Positions 42,883-55,063 of a stretch of 64,000 bases of DNA are shown here, one piece after another (position 1 is the stretch's first letter; the number at the start of each line of letters is the position of its first letter). The position numbers and the translations under genes were made by a program. The notes below the pieces were generated by a model. The model saw only the letters and a program-made list of their open reading frames with translations, searched no databases and had not been told where the DNA came from. Location of the stretch: contig MU616653.1 in the NCBI GenBank assembly GCA_025201705.1, forward strand, positions 1 through 64,000, read 5' to 3'. This DNA comes from Dissophora ornata. Taxonomy: Eukaryota; Mortierellomycota; Mortierellomycetes; Mortierellales; Mortierellaceae.

Positions 42883-44798
42883 TTAGTAGTTGTAGTGGGA
42901 GGTCATGTCGTTGAGTACCGTGTTCAGAAGGTCAGCTCCCTTCATCACTGCATTCCCGAGGGCAGCGAAATCAGCGCTGAGCTGATCAACTTCTTCCTCT
43001 TGAGGCGCAGCCTCATCACGGCCAAAGTATTGACTGCTGCTAATGGCAGTGGCTCCTGAGAATGACTGCAGGCGGCTGGTTGCTTCCGCCTGAGCTTTAG
43101 AGTCGTAGTTGTTGCGGCCAAAGTATTGATCAGAAGAGATGGCCTTTTGAGTGCCAAACTTTTCGCGTGCGGCTGTGGACTCGGCTGCCATATGGATGTG
43201 AACATTGTGATTAGATTCTTGTACGTAGATGGATACAGAAATAGCAAAGAGTCAAAAGACCTCATACCTTGTGGTGAAGAATAGCTGTTCGATGGACGAC
43301 TTGAAGGAGAAGCTCCGAATCCCATACGACCCATACCCATTCCAAGACGGGCCAATCCATCTTGGTTAGCCTTTGCTAGCGTATCTCCAGCAGTGTTGGC
43401 CTGGTAGTAGTTAGTGAGGGTTGGAGCGGACTGGGGCTGCTTTCGTGCATTCTCCAAATCCGAAGCCCTCTGCACTGCCCTCTCAGCCGCAGCCTTCTTC
43501 TCCAATCTCTCCTGCTCAGCCGCTTCAGCGCCCAAAGCAGCGATTCTATCGGCTTCAGCCTTGGCCCTGGCCTCTGCCTCCTCAAAGTTCACACCGTTGA
43601 CCTTCTTGACGCCCAGTTTCATAGGCTTGGATGCACCGACGGTAGTCTTCTTGGCGGTCAAGGTCGAGCGCTGTGGGCGCACCAACCCAGCACGAGGGGA
43701 TGATGTGGAGGAAGCGCCCATGCCTACGACTGGAGGGGGAGTGGAAGATGAGGTAGGAGTAGATGTTCCTGAAGAGGGCTTCTTGGGCTCGTTCCAAGTG
43801 TTGAAAAAATCGTCGTCATCGACAACATTAGGAGTTGTCGCAGCTGCCGGCTTGGGCACCTCCTTGGATTCAGGGATCAGGCGGCCGGGATTGCTATTAC
43901 ATATTTGGTAATGTCTGTGAGATATTGCATGTTCTCGTGCAGGTCGACCGTTGGTCTTGGATTCCACTAATAAGCGGAGATGTCACAATACCTGATCGCA
44001 TCCTCAGCCTTGCGCTGTTCTAGCTTCTCCTTGTAGGCAACAGCGGCCCTGGATGTGTATTTGGTCTTTGCGTCCTTGCTACTGCTCATTGGTGATTTGT
44101 TGAAGAACTCGAGCAATGCAGCATTTCCGCCAACCTTCATCGTTCGGAGCTGATCCCATGTCCAAGAGTCCAACAACGACGATCTGTAACAGAGAGGGAG
44201 CGCCATAACATCACAGCATTACGATATCAGTTGCGGGCAAATCAATGAATTTGGTCGACACGTGCATCCCTCGATAGCAGGTATTACACATTATCAAGTA
44301 TATTTACCTCACAAATGAGATATGGACACCAAGGTTGCGGTGGACAGAGCTGCAGTCGAAACAAAGAAAAATACCAAAGGGGATACTGCACCAGTCAGGG
44401 TTCTTTGAACTGCAGTCGGCGCACATCTATTGTGATCAGTGGTGGCAGCGAACGAGGAAGCATGGAATTAGATGCAGTTCCTGAAGAAACGTTCAAGTAT
44501 GGGCGAAGTGAGAGGCAATCGAAGCAGTGGATCAGATTCAGGGGTATTGCAAGGGTGGTTGGTTGCTGGCAGCGGTCTGCAACATCGATCAGGAACACTA
44601 AGAATCCATGTTGTCAGCATCATTCGCCAGAGATTATCTGACACCCTGTTGCTCTGTTCCTGAGTGTGTCCGACGTGTTCGTGGTGGTGGCAATCGTCAT
44701 CGGTGCTGAGATATAAGACTTGCCTTATTGGCGTGCTGCGACTTGAGACGCTTGAAAAAGTCGAGCGTCTCTTGTTTAGTGGGTTCAGAGACTGTCAT
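42883..44798 (-). CDS. GLO3: ADP-ribosylation factor GTPase-activating protein GLO3 (ArfGAP2/3 type)
   Basis: Model: exons 44724..44798, 44308..44426, 43992..44183, 43268..43893, 42883..43184; 437 residues. The ArfGAP zinc finger is intact: C27, C30, sixteen residues, C47, C50, with the arginine finger at about R55 (SSVHRNLG). The Glo3-specific tail repeats the motif ISS-x-QYFGR twice, which marks the Glo3/ArfGAP2-3 branch acting with coatomer in Golgi-to-ER retrieval. The first intron is GC-AG: exon 1 ends AAT-AAG, the intron starts GCAAGT and ends ATAG; a GT donor three bases on would break the frame. An alternative start three codons upstream (44807) is possible. The middle is basic, Ala/Glu-rich coiled coil and Ser/Pro linker. 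Confidence 0.88.
44427..44723 (-). other. GC-AG intron of GLO3
   Basis: 297 bases. Donor AAG/GCAAGT, acceptor AATAG. It joins the N-terminal helix ([12 protein letters not shown]) to the zinc finger (MCADC) at phase 0. Confidence 0.8.
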
Positions 44799-45904
44799 GG
44801 TCGGCATATGTGAGAGCGGGAATGTGGTGAGCGGAGAAGAGATTAGGAAATAGATGCGGATTGAATGAAGAGGAATGAAGACGAGTGAAGGATGATGAGA
44901 GCAAGGCAAGTAAGTGTTCAAGATATCACGTGAGGTAATTAACCCGAAATGAAATCACGCCAAAAAAAAACAAAGTGTGTAGGCTGACCACGAAGAAAGG
45001 CTCTTTTTTTTTTTTTTTAGAGCAATTGTCCCCGATGCGCATGGCGAGGCAGCCCAAGTTAGAGGTCAGTGAATCTTGTCTCGTTGGTGTAGAGGTAGGG
45101 GAGTAGAAAGAATGCCTCTGCCAGTGTGTCTGCTCTACCAAACGGTTGTTTTCTTGATAGTCTATTACGGTGTAGTCCACAACGTGCGTCCGTTACTTGA
45201 TCGAGGTGCATATGTATCTTGGATTATGCAATCAGCCTACCTTCTGCCATTTTAGTCGAAGTTGACAGTGAATACACATTCATGCTGTACGCCCTCTCCG
45301 CTGTGTCACGGCAATCGACTGCACTGCCTCATTCCTCCCTGCCTTGGGCCCCGCTATAAAGAGAACATTCTCCCACTGCTCGAATTTGTTCCTTCTCTTG
45401 CTCTTAGCTACTTCTATATTTCTGCTGCTGCTACTCGGTCCTCCTCACTCCTTCCAGATACAAAGAACTTGCCTGCTCTTGTCCCTCTGTTCTTCCCCTA
45501 TCTCTGATCTCTTCCCGTCTTCCTCTTGTCCCTGTTCGTCCACCCAGAACAAAGAAGACCAGATAGACAATCAATAGAGTGTTGTGGAAGAACACATAAA
45601 GAGCGGATATTGTTCCTTATATCTTTTGGAGAAGCAGGACAACTCACGAGCTGCAGACCCCTGAGATCAAGTAACTGCTACGACCAACCAAAGAGTAAGA
45701 GCACCACCTACCAGCACATCTAGAACAACACCAATCCCTCCCGTGTCATCATCCTTTAGCACATATCGTTTTCGCCACAGCCCAACCCCCATACTCATCT
45801 CCGCCGCGGACCCGCCCTTCATTCTCCATACCACTCAAGTACATACGAACCCGGTTCTTCAAGTCCACTCAGTAAGAACGGGCGCGTGTCCCATTCGTGT
45901 GGGC
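44799..45904. other. divergent region between GLO3 and the LRR gene
   Basis: 1.1 kb. T/A homopolymer at about 45004-45019 and a C/T-rich leader-like tract at 45350-45540. A short frame from 45743 leads into the LRR start. No separate gene is supported. Confidence 0.4.
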
Positions 45905-48900
45905 ATGCCACAGGAGTATCAGGATGTCCAATTGAACGGGGTGCTCAAGAGGGTTCCCGTGAAAGAGGGCGGCGATGGTCAATTCCACGTCCTTCTCGGG
46001 GATATCATCGATATATTCTTCTACTTTGGTGACCGTCTCGAACTGCGTGGCAAACCTGTGCCATTTCTTGAGAATGAGTGCCATGAGAGGTATGTCTTGC
46101 AGTGCACGCTCTGTAGGCGCTCGCGTTCTTTTCAAATGAAGTAGGACTGACCCTGAGCTGTCTATTCCATCGTCTCTACTTTTTATCAAGACTCTTCCCC
46201 ATAAGAATTGCATCGTACCCTGGCGAGATCCTGACCTTCGTTCAAGAGTCCGCACCGGTCAATCAGATGTCCTCAAATCCCGCTTTGCAGGTCCCGACTG
46301 ACAACACGTCGCCACCAACCCGCGATAGTAGTCCGCTCCCTGACTCTGATGGCTTGTCGGAACCTGTTCTGAAGGAGCTTATGACCACATTGACTACCCT
46401 GTTGTCAAAAGTCGATAGCGTGCAGTTAGATGTCCACGACCTAGACGGAAAGGTCGAGCGCGTGAAACGGCGCCTCTACTTAACGGATACAAAAATGGAG
46501 GAAGTCCTTTCTAGTCAGCGTAATGCTGCGGGAGTGCAACGCGAGATTCTAAGCAAAATGGATATGATGTTAGCAAGAACTGAGGCGCTCCTGACGCAGA
46601 CCTTTGAGTTGCATGAGTACACGCTGCCTCGACTATTCATTGTCCTTCCCGAGGTTGCTTACCAGGGGATCAACCCAGCCTTGATTCTCAGCAGCTATAC
46701 GCATGTGAAGTTCCGCCTCTTCTTTCTGTGTGAATGTGGAGGACACACGAGCCCCTCTGGACCAAACTACCTGAACCACATCCATATTGCGAGGCATGAA
46801 GGGTACGAGATCACGCGCCCCACTGAGTTCTTTCGCAAGTATGGACCCCATGTCCTCAACCTTCTCCGATGGCTCCAATTTGGTGCGAAGCTTGCCAGTG
46901 GAATCGTCCCGCCGCTTTCCGCGATCAGCGCTATTGATCTGCCAGACTATCTCCAAGATGGCCTGGACCAGAAGGTCTCGACCTGTATCCGCTATTTGAC
47001 GGCCTATCAGAGCTCCCTCGACCTCAACGTGCCTGGCATGGATAATGGTGGTGCCAGCATGAACAAAGTCAACAGACAGCAAATGACCATGGCGGGCGAT
47101 GCTGGGTCAGTTGCGGGCACCCTGGACGAGTTTGTGCAGCTCGAAGGGTCAGATCTCCGCCGACTGGATTCGCTCCTGAAGCGGAAGGACCAAGATCGTG
47201 CACTCGGCAATTTGTTTAAGACCGTGGACGCACAGGGTCACGTCAAATGGATCTGCCTGGACCACTACAAATCCACGTACCATCAGCGACAGGACCGCGA
47301 GTTCGAACTCGAGATCAAGCAGAACCACGGCGAGTACGACAAGCGCCTCGGTGTTGTCACCGCGGTCCTGTCGTCGAGCGAAGCTATCGAGACATTCATG
47401 GACGCTATGACTCGAGCCGGCGCCTTTAACGAGCTTGATGTTCACATACGTCACTACATGTTCCAGGATCTGAAGACCCTCGCAGATTCTCTGAGCAAGA
47501 CCAACATCTCAAAGCTCACGCTGACATGCCACGAGTACCGCGAGATCATGTCCATGGGCAAAAAGAAGCTACCTGCTGTCCTCAAGATCATGGCAGCTGG
47601 CAAGGTTCGCTATTTTCACTTCAAGAACATCAAGGACCTGATCCCTGCCCGCGGAGTGACTATTCCAAAAGAGCTGTCTGCAGTTCGGTCCCTGGAATTG
47701 ACGGATATATCTTTGAAGGATGGTCATGAAATGCTCGGAATGATTTTGCGTGCCTGCACTAATCTGTCGGTCCTGCGCCTGAAGAATGTCCCGCTCAAGT
47801 ACAATCGCCTAATCTCGGTGCTGAATGGCCTTGCCTCATGCTCAAAGCTCAACACACTTGCGTTTCATAACTGTCAACTGCCCAAGGAAGGTGCCGCGCC
47901 CATTGCAGCCTTTCTCCAGACTTGCCAGTCCATTACTGAGCTTGACCTTAGCCAGAATTCGTTCCTGGATTCGGGTTGCTGTCAGATTATTGAGGCCGCT
48001 GCTGATCGACTGGAGAGCTTGTTACTGCCGTACACGGGCTTTGGCGATGAATCTGCCATGGCGTTGGAGAGAGTCATTGGCGGAGAACGACTGAAGTGTC
48101 TGAATGTCTATGACTCTATTGACCAGCTAGGACCAGAGGCTACGGAAAGCTTTGTCCGCTTGATGGGTCGCCTTTGCAGTACTGAATTGGTTTTTCCAAG
48201 GATGCAAGAGCCATGCGACGAGGCTTGCGCCAACGCGCTTCAAGGTCTGGATGCCAGGAAATTGGAGCATCTAGAGATTGAGGGCAGCAACTGCGGCGAT
48301 CAAACAGCGGTTGCTTTGGCCAAGATGCTCTCCGACCCTGCTCACCCCTGTTCAGAACTCGCTACAGTCAAGGTCGAACTTCCTAGCATCACGCTCGCTG
48401 GGGCACGGACTCTGGCAGATTCCTTATTCGGTAACTGCCAGTTTGCCAAGGTGTCTTTCAGTCACTCCCAGCTGTTTCAGCAAGGTGCATCGGAGGCAGC
48501 ACTGCTCAAGAATTTATTCACGAGCGCTTGTTCTCGGTTGACTATCCTAAAGCTCAAGGACACCGGTATGAATGACGAGGTGGTCTCGCATCTTTGTGAG
48601 GCTCTGCAAGCGTCTGAACCAGCATGTCGCCTGGAATATCTGGACCTAACAGAAAACAGGCTAACTCCGGCTGGCGGGGCTATGGTCCTGGCTAGCCTAC
48701 AGCAAAGCCAGACGCTACGCACGTTGCGAATGGAGAGTTGCTCCTTTGGCGAGCTCGGATCAATGGGCTCAGCAGTGCAGCGATTCTTGGAGACGAACCG
48801 GATCTTGTGTCGTCTGTCCATCTCGCATGTCAACCTCTGCGAGCTGACCCAAGGACTCTGCCGCAACGCCAACACACTGAAGGCGATCGAGGTCCAGTAT

Positions 48901-49233
48901 GTGGATGGAGAAGCCTGTGATGTCGTTGCGTTTGGCGACTTTCTCAATTCCAGCCAGAACACGTTGCTCCGACTTGTGGTCAAGCATGCGCGTATCTGTG
49001 ATGATGATCGCTCGCTCGAGCACCTCTGCCAACATTTAAAGCAAAACATTACTCTGATAGACCTTGAGTGGGACTATGACCAAGGCTATGAGGCCGATAG
49101 TTACGTTCTGCAGCGCTACCTCGATCGGAACCGCGAGCTCTGGCGCAAAAATGTTGGCGCAAAAGCACAAGACCTCGCTCTGGCTGGAGCAGACCCCTGG
49201 ACTACACTTGCCATCTGTCGAGATTCTGAGTAA
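45905..49233 (+). CDS. leucine-rich-repeat (RNI-like) protein with uncharacterised N-terminal domains
   Basis: Model: exons 45905..46089 and 46206..49233; 1070 residues. The junction (GAG-AG / A-ATT) is in phase. Residues 1-82 form a compact domain (QLNGVLKRVPVKEGG, VLLGDIIDIF, RIASYPGEILTFVQ) that I do not recognise. A Ser/Pro linker is followed by coiled coil (about 115-195). Next comes a conserved-looking block: FRLFFLCECGGHT (about 232-241), HIHIARHEGYEITRPTEFF, then amphipathic helices. The Cys and His could bind metal. From about 553 to 1020 are RNI-type leucine-rich repeats (for example LNTLAFHNCQLPKEG, ITELDLSQNSFLDSGC, LEYLDLTENRLTPAGG). No NACHT, kinase, F-box or other known effector domain was seen. 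A receptor or scaffold role is possible but not shown. No signal peptide or membrane segment is evident. Confidence 0.82.
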
Positions 49234-49337
49234 ATGGCAGGGACACACAATGAGAACAAAAAGAAAAAAAATAGTATTACGTTCCTTACTTCGTTCTTTT
49301 TTTCTGTTTTTATTTAATGTTGTTTTGCATCGCTGAA

Positions 49338-49343
49338 ATAAAG
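49338..49343 (+). terminator. polyadenylation signal of the LRR gene
   Basis: AATAAA about 105 bases past the stop, in the gap to the convergent ZNF830-like gene. Confidence 0.45.
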
Positions 49344-49413
49344 AAGGAAATAGTCTTTGTTAAATAGCCAAGCATGGTTGCAGACGGCTTGAATTATTGC
49401 GACTGACGAAAGA

Positions 49414-50694
49414 TTAAAACCGCCTTGCTCGCCAGTCTATCATTGCTTCAATATCTTCGTCGTCGTCGCTATCCTCGTCGCTGCTAACCATTTTACTATC
49501 GCCTCCGCTCGCCGCACTCAGCTTTGCAAATTCTTCCGCAGCTAACCGTTCCTTCTCCTTCTTGGCCTTTTCCTGCTCCCTGACAAGATCAAGGATTGAC
49601 TTATTCTTTTTCTTTGACGTCTTGGTATTTGAGTTAGCTGTTGCTGAATGCGATGCAGATGATGGTTGATGCGACAACAGACGACTTTTCTTTTCTCGCA
49701 ACGCATCCAATCTCTCTTGCATCTCAACAAACAATCGATATTCCTCCTCAGAGCGTGCTAAAACGCTCTCTTCCAACTCTTGTTCCTCCTGTTCGACCTT
49801 TTCATCATAAGGAATATGTTCATTCGGTGCTTGAGCTCCACTCGATACCGTTGCAGAGACTTGACCAGAACGCACTGTTGCTTCCTGCTGCTCCTGTTGT
49901 TCCATTTCACGAGCGAGCTCTGCCTGCAGCGCCTTAAACTCTTCATCGACCTGCCGTTGCTGCTTATCTGCGGTCGCTCCTCCAACCTCAGCGCGAATTC
50001 TGGCGTCCTCTTCCGGATCATCGAAGAAACCTGCTGGTAGTACTCCATCCATACTTTCGTCTTCTTGCTGGGCCTCTCCCTGAACCGAAGTTGCACCCTC
50101 CTCGTTAGTTGGAGATGGTCCTGCTCCAGAATCGAAAAATCCTGCCGGAAGGCCTGCCATAGTATCCTCCTCCTCCTCAATATCCGCCGTTACTTGTTTC
50201 CGATCCTGATCTGCAGAGTCATCGTCTACCTTGACACGTTTTGATTCTGATGTGACCGCAGATTGCTTGCTCGCTGTTGGTTTGTCATCTTCGCTCTCGC
50301 TTTCACTGTCATCTGCGTACGCGACAAGGCCGCTGGGAGCTTTCCGCTTCACACCTTGTTGCGCCTGTTGTTGCTGTTGTAACCGTGCTCGTTCAGCGGC
50401 TTCCGCTTCCCTTTTCTGCATCTGATCCTTGACAGCCCTGAGCTTTGCAACCGCTTCCTGGTGGGCCTTGGAGACCAAGTGTGCATTCCAGAGGCTGTCT
50501 GACTTGATGGGCACACTCGGTCCGCAAATGGCGCATGTCAGTCGAAATGACTTGGGATCGTACTTTGCCAGGGGATGAGTAACTCGCTTTCCTGAAGACG
50601 GAAGTGAAGGCGAGCCTGACCCTGGGGAGGTCAGAGACGAGGCAGCCTTGGCGGCTTTTTGAGCTGCAAAGAGGCGGCGGACATCCTTTGACAT
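49414..50694 (-). CDS. ZNF830: ZNF830/CCDC16-like zinc-finger protein
   Basis: Single exon, 426 residues, starting at ATG 50694 (MSKDVRRLFAAQK); the longer frame from 50814 adds an unconserved tail. One C2H2 finger lies at about 54-78 (C54, C57, H72, H78; LTCAICGPSVPIKSDSLWNAH). Then come a Gln-rich stretch, acidic Ser/Glu segments, two copies of LPAGFFD, a coiled coil with DEEFKALQAELARE and EEYRLFVEMQERLDALREKK, and the C-terminal DIEAMIDWRARRF. This order (finger, GFFD repeats, coiled coil, DWR tail) matches ZNF830, a nuclear protein linked to splicing complexes and to genome stability. It is divergent from SMC6 with about 190 bases between starts. Confidence 0.85.
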   Translation of the reverse strand: MSKDVRRLFAAQKAAKAASSLTSPGSGSPSLPSSGKRVTHPLAKYDPKSFRLTCAICGPSVPIKSDSLWNAHLVSKAHQEAVAKLRAVKDQMQKREAEAAERARLQQQQQAQQGVKRKAPSGLVAYADDSESESEDDKPTASKQSAVTSESKRVKVDDDSADQDRKQVTADIEEEEDTMAGLPAGFFDSGAGPSPTNEEGATSVQGEAQQEDESMDGVLPAGFFDDPEEDARIRAEVGGATADKQQRQVDEEFKALQAELAREMEQQEQQEATVRSGQVSATVSSGAQAPNEHIPYDEKVEQEEQELEESVLARSEEEYRLFVEMQERLDALREKKSRLLSHQPSSASHSATANSNTKTSKKKNKSILDLVREQEKAKKEKERLAAEEFAKLSAASGGDSKMVSSDEDSDDDEDIEAMIDWRARRF

Positions 50695-50886
50695 GGCGAA
50701 GGCGATCAGGGTCGAATCAAGTGGGTGAGAGAGGGTGGGACAGCGTTTAAATAAATTGAGCGACACCATGATGATGTTGGAGCGCTTGGTCCGCTTCACG
50801 AGGAAGCAGTCCAATTGATTGTTATGACCAACTCTGGCGCAGCACGCGTTTCTTCAACGGTTTTACTCAATCCCAGACGTTCATAA

Positions 50887-51510
50887 TGCCGGAATCAAGG
50901 AAGAGGCGGATCATTGAAGAAGAGGAAGAAGAGGAGGGTATTCACTCCGCGCGATCGTCTGGAGGGCGGGGACGCTCAGCGAAGGACGATACGGGCAAGG
51001 TACAAACCCGATGAAACCGTCTTTTGCCACCAGAATTTCTCGCGTAATAATGCTGACAATGACTGATGCCATACTAGGGCACGAAGAGACCTAAGCGACA
51101 GAACGAGGTTGAGGAAGAACATGAGCAAGCCTTTGATGACGACGAGGATCAGGTTGAGGATGAGACATACCGCGAGGAACCGCAAGGCTGGGGAGAGGAG
51201 GAAAATGATATGGAGACACTGGACGACGTTACCCGGACAGAGCAAGCTGAAATGGAGTTTCAAAAGTCCAAAGCTCAGCGTGGCCGTCATGGAGTAAGTT
51301 ATCACTATTATATAATGCACAATGCGAGCTGCCTCGCTATGAAATTTGTGATTCTAACAAGCGATTTCATTGACGTTGACTAGATGATCGCAGAGATGGG
51401 AGTCATCGAGGTCATCGAGATGTTTGATTTTATGTGCCACCGACATCTCAAAGTGCCATTCGGACCAAAGATCAACTTTATCATCGGACACAACGGGAGT
51501 ACGTTATAGC

Positions 51511-51550
<40 letters not shown>

Positions 51551-54500
51551 GTCTGAGGAACATCCTATTACCGCGGTTATTCACTAATAATGCCTTTTAA
51601 ACTAGGTGGCAAGAGCGCCATTTTGACTGCCATCATGGTTTGCCTCGGAGGAAAAGCCAACGCCACCAACCGTGCCCAGAGTCTCAAGGCACTTATTCGT
51701 GAAGGAGCGGCCCAGACGGAGGTCAAACTGCAGCTCCGCAACAGAGGTCCCGACGCATACAAGCCCGATATTTATGGAGAGAGCATCATCATTGAGCGCC
51801 GCATTTCCAAGGATGGCACTTCGGGATACAAAATCAAATCATCCAAGGGGAAGACCATCTCTACCAAGCGAGAAGAGCTTTCAGCTATGTGTGACCATAT
51901 GAATATCCAGGTCGACAACCCCATGAACGTGCTTTCGCAAGATACCGCACGCCAATTTTTGCAATCATCAACTGGGGAGGACAAGTATAAATTCTTTTCC
52001 AGAGGAACACAGCTGACCCAGCTCAGCATTGATTACGAAACTGTTCGGGAGTGTATCGACACCATGCAGAACACGATTAAAATCAAGAGCGATCTCCTTC
52101 CGGAACTATTCGAGTTGGCCAAGGCAGCTCAGGCTCGATTTAAGGACAGTCAGCAGGCGGCCACGTTGGAGCTCAAGGTCGAGGATCTCAAGAAACAGGT
52201 CGCATGGGCTCAGATCGAGGACCTGGAAAAGGGCGTGGAACAAGCGGAGAAAACGCTGGGTTCCGTAAAGGCCAAGATCCCTGCCATAGAGAAGAAACGT
52301 GCACAGGAAGAGAGGGCAATCCAGGAGTTAGATCAGAAAATTCAGGACCTTGAAAAGACTGCGAACGAACACGGACATTCGAACGCGCCAGCCCAGGAGC
52401 AGAAACGGGAGCTAGAACATCAGCTGCGTGAGAAACGCAATGATATGAAGAGTGTGCAGGAAGAAGAGAGAACTGTGAATGACGAGATCAAAGCCTTGAG
52501 GGACCAGATCCGAGGCTTCGATCAAAAGATTGAGCAGGAAACCAAGAGACTCCAGGCTAACACGCAGTCGAAACGCACAGAGATTGAGAATAAGATTCAA
52601 AAGCTGGGCATCGTGATTGACCAGGGCAAGAGGCAGTTGGCCGAGTCTAGAGAAACTTGCTCAAAACTGGAACAACAGGTCGAGGAGGGCAAGGGTCGCC
52701 TCGAACATATCAACAGTGCTGCACAAAGGGCCAAAGGCGAACTCAGCGAAAACCAGGACCGAATCCGACAGATGAAAGACCAGAAGCAGAATTCTCTCAA
52801 AGCGTTCGGCCCATCAATCCCCGACGTCTTGAAATCGATTCAGGAGGTCACTGAAAGGGGAGGGTGGAGAGGAGAGCCGCCTGTGGGACCCCTCGGGCGC
52901 CACGTCAAGTTGCGTGAGCAAGCCTGGGCGCCCGTTATTGAATCTGCTCTTGGCAATGTTCTGAACGCTTTCGCAGTAACGACGGATGCCGACCGGTCCT
53001 CTTTGTTCACGATCCTTAAACGACACCGATGGTGAGTTGGGGTTTGCGCAGCAATCGTATTAATCTTCATTCTTTTCGATCACTTACACTCTGCTTGATT
53101 TGTACAATAGTAACTCGGATATTATCCTGACGAAAAAGGTCATTTTCGATTACAGAGGAAAGGAGCCTGCCACCAATTTTGTGACCATTAACAGGATCCT
53201 CGACTTTGACAACGAATGGGTGCGGCGTCTACTGATTGATAAAAACTCTATCGAATCCACTATCCTGGTCGAAAAGCGTAGCGACGCTGATCGTATCACG
53301 AGTTCTGGACGCGAGGGCGGGTTCCCGGAGAATGTCAGCCAGTGTTTCACGATGGACTTGGTGCGTGTCGGAGACCGACAAGGAGGCGCTTCGAGTATAA
53401 TGATGAACAAGTACCGTGGACCACCTCGCCTTTCGAAGAATGTAGATCAAGAACTTGAGGTGCTGGAAGGCAACGCCAGACGGCTTGAGGATTCTCTTCG
53501 CTACCGTGTTAAAGAGTCTAAAGAACTTATGGCTGAGGTTGACAAGAAGGATCGAGAGAGACTTCTGACCAAGAGGCAGCTATCCAGTCTCGAAAAGGAG
53601 ATCAAGCTGAAGGGACGGGCTGTTGAGGATCTGCAGGAGGGCCTACAAGAGGACGAGCCAACGAATTTACATGCTTACGAGGAGTCGAAGCAGCAGGCTT
53701 TAGAGCAGATTGAGGCAATGAAAAAGCAGTATGAGCCCGTAGCACTTCAAAAGCAGGCTATCAACGCGGTGATGGACCCTCTCAAGGAGCAGATTTTGCG
53801 ACTAAATGAGTCGATCAAGGAACAAGAGTCGAGTAATTTGAAGATTCGAGTAAGTCGACCAAACATTTGTATACAGAAGGATGTATCGAGATTTATTTGG
53901 GCGTCTAGCTAATATAGCTGTATGCAGAATGACCTGGATAGGTTGAACATGGAGAAGCAAGATCATATGCCAAAGATCCAACACTGGGACAGAAAACTTG
54001 CAAGCGAGACTACCACTGTCCACGAACTGGAACAGGAGCTGCTGGCCAAGTCAAAGTATTTGGAGGAGTCGACCATCAAGGCAACTGAGTACTGCGAACG
54101 TGTCGAGGCCACAGCCACCGTCACCCAACTGGAGCGAGAAATTAAACAGACCCAAGAACGACTTCGAGAGCAGGAGGCTCAACGAGGCTGTAGTTTGGAA
54201 GAGATTGCGATGGACATGACGCGCAAGCAGGATGAGTACAAGGCAGCCAAGCTGGCAATCTACCAGCTTAAGCAGTTTGTCTCGGTAAGAACTCTAGATA
54301 TCAAAGATGAAGGTGTGTGGTAAATCGCAACTTAGCTGATACAGTCAACATTATATGTCTGTATCTTTAATAGCACCTGAAGAGCACGCTAAATGATCGC
54401 CTTTCACGCTGGCGCCAATTCCGACAGCAGATGTCTGTTCGTTCAAAGACCAACTTTTGTTTACAGCTCTCGCAGCGTGGATATTCCGGCGAGCTCGAGT

Positions 54501-55063
54501 TTAACCACCAGGAAAAGAAGCTTACCATTCGCGTAAAAGCCTATGCTCTATTTTTTGTTACCTTGGATTGAAGTTGCTGCGCTGTCTCTCACTCTTGAAC
54601 ATTTCGTTGTAAAATTGTAGGTCGAGACGGAAGACCAGCACTCTGGTCGGGCAGGCGTTGCAAGAGATAAGGACCCGAAGTCTCTTTCCGGAGGCGAAAA
54701 ATCATTCTCGACGATTTGTCTGCTGTTGGCCCTGTGGGACTCTATGTCGAGCTCTATTCGATGGTACACATTTATTATTGTTGTTGTTGTTGATTAAATT
54801 TCGCGTAAGGTGTCCTGAATACTCACCGCTCTTTTCTCTGCGAAATTGCATTTCACTTGTACAGCTTGGACGAGTTTGACGTGTTTATGGATGCGGTGAA
54901 TCGCAGGATCAGCATGCAGATGCTGATTGATACCGCGCGCGAGTCAGACGGTGTGCAGTATATCCTTATCACTCCACAAGACGCAAGCAGCGTCTCACCA
55001 GGACCGGATGTGCGGGTGCATCGACTGCATGACCCGGAACGTAACCAGCAGACAATTGCATAG
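50887..55063 (+). CDS. SMC6: structural maintenance of chromosomes protein SMC6
   Basis: Model: exons about 50887..50999, 51078..51293, 51384..51498, 51606..53031, 53111..53849, 53928..54284, 54374..54532, 54621..54763, 54865..55063; about 1155 residues. The end of exon 1 is uncertain by a base. Exons 1-2 encode an acidic/basic N-tail; the head begins MIAEMGVIEVIEMFDFMCH. Walker A is GHNGSGKS (about 145-151), split by intron 3. The SMC6-specific DNPMNVLSQDTARQFL follows, then coiled coil, a hinge (PPVGPLGRHVKLREQAW, near 53000), second coiled coil, signature KSLSGGEKSFSTI (about 1063) and Walker B CLDEFDVFMD, split by the last intron. Smc5-Smc6 acts in recombination repair and resolves linked chromosomes. 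Confidence 0.92.
51512..51547 (+). repeat. 36-base A homopolymer in SMC6 intron 3
   Basis: Uninterrupted A run inside the 107-base intron that splits the Walker A codon. Homopolymers of this length are prone to slippage and to sequencing error. Confidence 0.75.

Noticed and set aside
46633..47082. Minus-strand frame opposite the LRR gene
   Set aside because: Shadow; the plus frame is one long exon with repeat periodicity.
51109..51297. Basic 62-residue frame in SMC6 exon 2
   Set aside because: Out-of-frame reading of the acidic N-terminal tail; the acidic frame continues in phase into the SMC head.
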